A stretch of 64,000 nucleotides of DNA from Ampullaceana balthica (taxonomy: Eukaryota; Mollusca; Gastropoda; Lymnaeidae): positions 4,409,765-4,473,764 of the forward strand of contig CALYLW010000016.1 of the NCBI GenBank assembly GCA_944989445.1, written 5' to 3'. How positions within the stretch are numbered: position 1 is the first letter of the stretch; each line of letters begins with the position of its first letter. Below, piece by piece: positions 58,868 through 64,000 of this stretch. Below the pieces are notes generated by a model, which ran no database searches, was not told where the DNA came from, and was given only the letters and a program-made list of their open reading frames with translations. The position numbers and the translations under genes are program-made.

Positions 58868-59470
58868 ATGAGTGAACTTACATTAGCTCTAAATGTTATC
58901 ATTGTATACATAATGAAGGACATTATTGTTACAATCATATAACTTACATTAGCTCTAAATGTTATCATTGTATACATAATGAAGGACATTATTGTTACAA
59001 TCATATAACTTACATTAGCTCTAAATGTTATCATTGTATACATAATGAAGGACATTATTGTTACAATCATATAACTTACATTAGCTCTAAATGTTATCAT
59101 TGTATACATAATGAAGGACATTATTGTTACAATCATATAACTTACATTAGCTCTAAATGTTATCATTGTATACATAATGAAGGACATTATTGTTACAATC
59201 ATATAACTTACATTAGCTCTAAATGTTATCATTGTATACATAATGAAGGACATTATTGTTACAATCATATAACTTACATTAGCTCTAAATGTTATCATTG
59301 TATACATAATGAAGGACATTATTGTTACAATCATATAACTTACATTAGCTCTAAATGTTATCATTGTATACATAATGAAGGACATTATTGTTACAATCAT
59401 ATAACTTACATTAGCTCTAAATGTTATCATTGTATACATAATGAAGGACATTATTATTACAATCATATTC
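58868..59470. repeat. Minisatellite, 60-base unit with minus-strand GTAAGT motif, about 9 copies
   Basis: Core ACATTAGCTCTAAATGTTAT. On the gene strand each unit has GAGCTAAT|GTAAGT, a strong donor-like motif. The unit is a multiple of 3 so a 204-codon frame runs through it; the exons on either side join in phase 0 without it. Confidence 0.95.
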
Positions 59471-59619
59471 AATCAAGTATAATTAAGGAAATTGTTATAT
59501 ATTTTTTTAGTATTTGCACAGCATCCCATCCAAACAAGGTGTTAAAACTAAGGAACTAGGACAAAATATGAGGTAAAAACATTTGAATGAAGAATTTTCT
59601 CACGAAACCAAATGAAAAT

Positions 59620-60055
59620 GTCTGATGAGTCACACGAAATGTCTGACTGGCCAAAAGAAAATGTCTGACAACCACACGAAAATGCTTGTCTGGCAACACG
59701 AAAATGTCTGAAGGGTCACACGAAAATGTCTGAAGGGCCACACAAAAATGTCTGAAGGGCCACACGAGAATGTCTGACGGGCCCACATAAAAATGTTTGG
59801 TGGGTTGCATGAAAAAGTATGATCGGACACATCAAAATGTCTAAAAGACCAAATAAAAATATCTAATGGGCCACATGAAAATTTCTGACGTCCACATGAA
59901 AATGTCTAACGGGCCACATGAAAATGTCTAACGGGCCACATGAAAATGTCCCACGGGCCACATGAAAATGTCCCACGGGCCACATGAAAATGTCTGACGG
60001 GACAAGAAAATGTCTGATGGGCCACATGACAATGTCTGAAGGGCCACCTGAATGG
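59620..60055. repeat. 22-base repeat, about 18 diverged copies
   Basis: Core GGGCCACATGAAAATGTCTG; becomes more diverged to the left. It ends 50 bases before the donor of exon 60113-60207. Confidence 0.9.
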
Positions 60056-60112
60056 GACAAATAGGTTGTAGTTTTTCCAACCCCTGGTCTATGGCCATAT
60101 AACAAAGATTAC

Positions 60113-60207
60113 CTCCATGTCCATTGTAATGGTGGACATAGCCACTGTGATTTGTGTGCCTTTCAAGATCTTCAGGTCTTTGTGCAACATCTCCAGGACA
60201 GTCAGAG
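60113..60207 (-). CDS. PRUNE2: PRUNE2-like exon: DHHA2 domain, KDLK block
   Basis: Acceptor TGTCTTCCTTAG, donor ATGGAG|GTAATC. The 95 bases enter with two (T|CT gives Ser) and leave in phase 0, encoding LTVLEMLHKDLKILKGTQIT and VAMSTITMDME. Prune proteins have LTTEQMLRKDQK-x-I-x-x-x-x-x-KVAISAIYMDLE here; the match in order and spacing is very good. Confidence 0.92.
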
Positions 60208-60394
60208 CTAAGGAAGACAGTCAACAAAATATTGGTTCATAGAATGAGAGATAGAAAGCCAAACTTTGGTTTGTGGAGATATATATATATATATACATTT
60301 TCTTTTACTTAGTTATTAACATTTACTCATGTGACGGGTATTAGCTTAACTTTAAAATAATTCAATACAGTCTATTTCACTCTTGTTCTATACT

Positions 60395-60991
60395 TACAAG
60401 ACAATTCAAACTTGGAGTTTCTATACTTACAAGACAATTCAAACTTGGAGTTTCTATACTTACAAGACAATTCAAACTTGGAGTTTCTATACTTACAAGA
60501 CAAATCAAACTTGGAGTTTATATACTTACAAGACAAATCAAACTTGGAGTTTCTATACTTACAAGACAAATCAATTATGCAGTTTCTATACTTACAAGAC
60601 AAATCAAACTTGCAGTTTCTATACTTACAAGACAAATCAAACTTGGAGTTTATATACTTACAAGACAAATCAAACATGCAGTTTCTATACTTACAAGACA
60701 AATCAAACTTGGAGTTTATATACTTACAAGACAAATCAAACTTGGAGTTTATATACTTACAAGACAAATCAAACTTGGAGTTTATATACTTACAAGACAA
60801 ATCAAACATGCAGTTTCTATACTTACAAGACAAATCAAACTTGGAGTTTATATACTTACAAGACAAATCAAACTTGGAGTTTATATACTTACAAGACAAA
60901 TCAAACATGCAGTTTCTATACTTACAAGACAAATCAAACTTGGAGTTTATATACTTACAAGACAAATCAAACTTGGAGTTTATATACTTAC
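60395..60991. repeat. Minisatellite, 33-base unit, about 18 copies, built on the donor of exon 60992-61150
   Basis: On the gene strand each unit reads AAGTTTGATTTGTCTT|GTAAGTA, the same as the last 16 exon bases plus the 5' splice site, followed by TAKAAACT. The exon itself ends AACTACAAGTTTGATTTGTCTT. The frame remains open over the whole array and continuous with the exon (KFDLSCKYINS units). Confidence 0.97.
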
Positions 60992-61150
60992 AAGACAAAT
61001 CAAACTTGTAGTTTCTGATCTCGTCATAGATGCTAGTGGCTGATATACTTGGAGGTAGGAATGACTTGAGTTTGACAAGGACCTCGTGATCGGCAGGGGT
61101 TCCAATGTTATCACTAGTGGACATGTTCCCAGTGTCAGACAAGATTGTAC
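60992..61150 (-). CDS. PRUNE2: PRUNE2-like exon: start of DHHA2 domain
   Basis: Acceptor GCTTGTCCTCAG, donor GTCTT|GTAAGT. The 159 bases enter with two (G|GT, Gly) and leave with one, encoding TILSDTGNMSTSDNIGTPAD, HEVLVKLKSFLPPSISATSI and YDEIRNYKFDL. This continues LLL|GTIL-x-DT, the conserved entry into DHHA2 (prune proteins: LLLGTILLDTVN), and the KFDLS-LT-x-x-x-ML junction with the next exon is conserved too. Its donor is the first of about 19 near-identical copies. Confidence 0.93.
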
Positions 61151-61159
61151 CTGAGGACA

Positions 61160-61535
61160 AGCACCAAAATTAGCTGAACTTATTGTCTGGAATCACAAAA
61201 ATTAAGCTTATGTATCACATGTTGCTTCAGTTATAACATCTAGCTTATGTTTGCCATCCATGTTATATTTTTTTTGTTCATAATGTATGTTTTTTTTATT
61301 GAATGCATTTTTATTATTTTGTATCTGAAGTGTATTAGCCCAGACCAGGGTACTGTGCTATCTGAGTTCTCTTATCATAATTACTATAATCATTGTTATT
61401 TTTATTATTATTATAGTTCACCTTAGTTGATCAACATCCAAGAAATATTTCAGACAAAAGCAAAATCATTCACTATGGCTTTTCCAAAAACTATTGCTAA
61501 GGTTTTTAGTCACAACCTAAGTCATGACAACAATG
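61160..61535. other. Intron sequence without recognised features
   Basis: AT-rich; nothing seen. Confidence 0.4.
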
Positions 61536-61539
61536 GCGA

Positions 61540-62560
61540 ACCATGACATTACAGGTGAACCATGACATTACAGGTGAACCGTGACATTACAGGTGAAACA
61601 TGACATTACAGGTGAACCATGACATTACAGGTGAACCATGACATTACAGGTGAACCATGACATTACAGGTGAACCATAACATTACAGGTGAACCATGACA
61701 CCACTGGTGAACCATGAAATTACAGGTGAACCATGACATAACAGGTGAACCATAACATTACAGGTGAACCATGACACCACTGGTGATCCATAACATTACA
61801 GGTGAACCATGACACCACTGGTGAACCATGACATTACAGGTGAACCATGACACCACTGGTGAACCATAACATAACAGGTGAACCATAACATTACAGGTGA
61901 ACCATGACACCACTGGTGAACCATAACATTACAGGTGAACCATGAAACCACTGGTGAACCATGACATAACAGGTGAACCATGACATTACAGGTGAACCAT
62001 GACATTACAGGTGAACCATGACATTACAGGTGAACCATGACATTACAGGTGAACAATGACACCACTGGTGAACCATGACATAACAGGTGAACCATGACAT
62101 TACAGGTGAACCATGACACCACTGGTGAACCATAACATTACAGGTGAACCATAACACCACTGGTGAGCCATGACACCACTGGTGGACCATAAATCCACTG
62201 GTGAGCCATGACACCACCAATGACCCATGACACCACCAATGACCCATGACACCACTGGTAAGCTCTGACACCATTGATGAGCTATGACACCACTGGTGAG
62301 CCATGACACCACCAATGACCCATGACACCACTGGTGAGCTATGACACCACTGGTGAGCCATGACACCACCAATGACCCATGACACCACTGGTGAGCCATG
62401 ACACCACCAATGACCCATGACACCACTGGTGAGCCATGATACCACCAATGACCCATGACACCACCAATGACCCATGACACCACCAATGACCCATGACACC
62501 ACTGGTGAGCCATGACACCACCAATGACCCATGACACCACTGGTGAGCCATGTATGCTAT
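61540..62560. repeat. 19-base repeat, about 53 copies
   Basis: Core CCATGACATTACAGGTGAA. The right half (62200-62560) is dominated by related units with CACCACCAATGACC and CACCACTGGTGAGC. It ends about 35 bases from the donor of exon 62594-62703. Confidence 0.95.
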
Positions 62561-62593
62561 AACATCACCAGAAAACCACAAAGTAAGTTTCAC

Positions 62594-62703
62594 CTAACAA
62601 AAGCTCTGCCACTACTGGGTCTAATGTAAACTCCTCTGTTGCCAACATCCTTCTGGCCACCAGCGTAGAGCAGGAACCAACAGCTTCAATATGTGCATTC
62701 CAA
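62594..62703 (-). CDS. PRUNE2: PRUNE2-like exon: end of DHH region (first exon in the window)
   Basis: Acceptor CATCTTTCAG|TTGGAATGC, donor TTGTTAG|GTGAAA. The 110 bases encode WNAHIEAVGSCSTLVARRML, ATEEFTLDPVVAELLL. The VEIVGSC-TLV-x-x-x-L pattern, with GSC at the nucleotide/metal-site strand, is the last conserved motif of the DHH domain in prune proteins. The catalytic DHH motif is upstream, beyond the right edge, so the protein start is missing. The acceptor and exon start are copied four more times just upstream. Confidence 0.92.
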
Positions 62704-62945
62704 CTGAAAGATGAAAACACAAGTACATTATTTCATATTGACACGTTCACTATATGCATTCCAGCTGAAAGATGAAAACACAAGTACATTATTTCATATT
62801 GACACGTTCAATATATGCATTCCAGCTGAAAAACACAAGTACATTACTTCTTATTGATTAGTTCAATATATGCATTCCAGCTGAAAAACACAAGTACATT
62901 ATTTCATATTGACAAGTTCAATATATACATTCCAACTGAAAGATG
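62690..62945. repeat. 55-61-base repeat, 5 copies, built on the acceptor of exon 62594-62703
   Basis: On the gene strand the motif TTTCAG|YTGGAATGYAYATA recurs: AG positions end at 62704, 62765, 62826, 62881 and 62936 (steps 61, 61, 55, 55). The last exon-proximal copy is the real one. Two of the copies have TTTTTCAG instead of CATCTTTCAG. Confidence 0.93.
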
Positions 62946-63034
62946 AAAAGATTACTTTATGACATGAAGTTAAGTCAGTGCTAACAACAATGGTTTCCAT
63001 GGTAGGTTACAAGACTAAAACCATCAACGTAAAT

Positions 63035-63482
63035 ATACTTGAGTAAATGTATGCATACACAAACTTGGGGTGAATAAACTTGAGTAAATGTATGCATACA
63101 CAAACATGGGGTGAATAAACGTGAGTAAATGTATGCATACACAAACATGGGGTAAATAAACTTGAGTAAATGTATGCATACACAAACATGGGGTAAATAA
63201 ACTTGAGTAAATGTATGCATACACAAACATGGGGTAAATAAACTTGAGTAAATGTATGCATACACAAACTTGGGGTAAATAAACTTGAGTAAATGTATGC
63301 ATACACAAACTTGGGGTAAATAAACTTGAGTAAATGTATGCATACACAAACTTGGGGTAAATAAACTTGAGTAAATGTATGCATACACAAACTTGGGGTA
63401 AATAAACTTGAGTAAATGTATGCTGCATACAAAAGCATGGGGTAAATAAACTTGAGTAAATGTATGCATACACAAACATGAG
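63035..63482. repeat. Minisatellite, 41-base unit, 11 copies
   Basis: Core ACTTGAGTAAATGTATGCAT; CTTGGGG and CATGGGG types. One unit has an inserted TGC. The remaining intron up to 63880 shows nothing recognisable. Confidence 0.95.
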
Positions 63483-63886
63483 GTAAGGTGAGATTCTCAT
63501 TTAATAGACAGAGAGCATCTCTAATCCCCATGACTGATCCAAACAATTTCCAAGTCAGGAGATTAGTTCAAGTACTTAACTCCTTACGCCTTACTCACTT
63601 CTACAGACTAGAGAAACAGGGCTAGCAATAATAACCAGTCATGAAATGAGGTCAGCTTATGCAACTGACAGATGAAAATGTCAATCTATGATGATATATG
63701 CATTCAAGAATTCTTTATATGTTGAGATTACGAAAATCTCCATGGACTAAATTTCTGTCATGTCAATTTTATTTGAAACCATGTCTTCCATTACCATGAC
63801 ATTTTACTCAATCAATGACTTCCATTTGTTTACCCAACTCAAGCATGTAACATCTCTAAAAACATGCTTCCTAACACATCACACAA

Positions 63887-64000
63887 GGGGCCGTCCATAA
63901 AGAACGTCACGGTCCAGAGGGTGGGGAGGGGGTGTAAGAAAGTGTGACAGTTTGTGACAGGGGGGAGGGGGGTCCCGCGATGTGTGATGGCACGCTGTTT
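63887..64000. mobile_element. Probable DNA transposon end, cut by the window edge
   Basis: GGGGCCGTCCATAAAGAACG followed by G-rich subterminal sequence resembles the GGGCCGTCCATAAA-type terminus seen in widespread invertebrate MITEs. Only one end is visible, so family and boundaries are unproven. Confidence 0.4.

Noticed and set aside
60383..61018. Plus-strand frames of 199-211 codons
   Set aside because: Antisense translation of the 33-base array at the prune exon.

Overview
The window is nuclear DNA of an animal, most likely a lophotrochozoan such as a mollusc (inferred from intron-rich gene structure, TTAGGG-type motifs, and the mix of hAT, pogo, Helitron and I/Jockey-group elements; the species cannot be named from sequence alone). 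Two gene pieces are supported. The main one is a minus-strand gene running from about 62.7 kb down to 22.7 kb. Its 14 exons can be joined with GT-AG splice sites and fully consistent phases. Its first four exons in the window encode the end of the DHH region and the DHHA2 domain of a prune-family phosphoesterase. One 4809-base exon encodes a long acidic, disordered middle. The last exons encode a BCH/CRAL-TRIO domain of the BNIP2/caytaxin type. That architecture is PRUNE2 (BMCC1). The catalytic DHH start lies beyond the right edge. A second, small exon near 3.1-3.5 kb (minus strand) encodes a DPY-30 motif of the DYDC type.

Layout: 1-1.6 kb, a degraded hAT transposon carrying a transposase tail, split by a second non-autonomous hAT element with an 8-base target duplication. 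1.9-5.2 kb, minisatellites, a small hAT-like MITE and the DPY-30 exon. 5.3-8.5 kb, a 5'-truncated, broken non-LTR retrotransposon (endonuclease end, RT, RNase H, zinc-knuckle tail). 8.5-22.6 kb, almost wholly tandem arrays, with one insertion at 18.8-19.5 kb. 22.6-62.7 kb, the PRUNE2-like gene with arrays in nearly every intron, a pogo-like element (29.4-31.4 kb), a Helitron (32.8-33.6 kb), a 52-base array of about 56 copies (36-38.9 kb) and a hAT-like element with a tRNA-like core (42.5-43.1 kb). 63.9 kb to the edge, a probable DNA transposon end.

About 28 kb of the 64 kb, by adding array lengths by eye, is minisatellite in nearly 50 unrelated families. The most unusual signal is that several of these arrays were seeded on exon-intron boundaries of the PRUNE2-like gene. 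Repeat units then contain copies of the exon end plus a complete 5' splice site (exons ending at 60992, 48220 and 34051), or a 3' splice site plus the exon start (exons starting at 31809 and 62703). In the 60.4-61.0 kb array the unit is 33 bases and stays open in frame with the exon, so use of any of about 18 duplicate donors would add whole multiples of 11 residues. A cassette exon (24938-25064) with an in-frame TAG appears to switch the protein tail between a short Pro/Ser end and a 93-residue Lys/Glu-rich tail.
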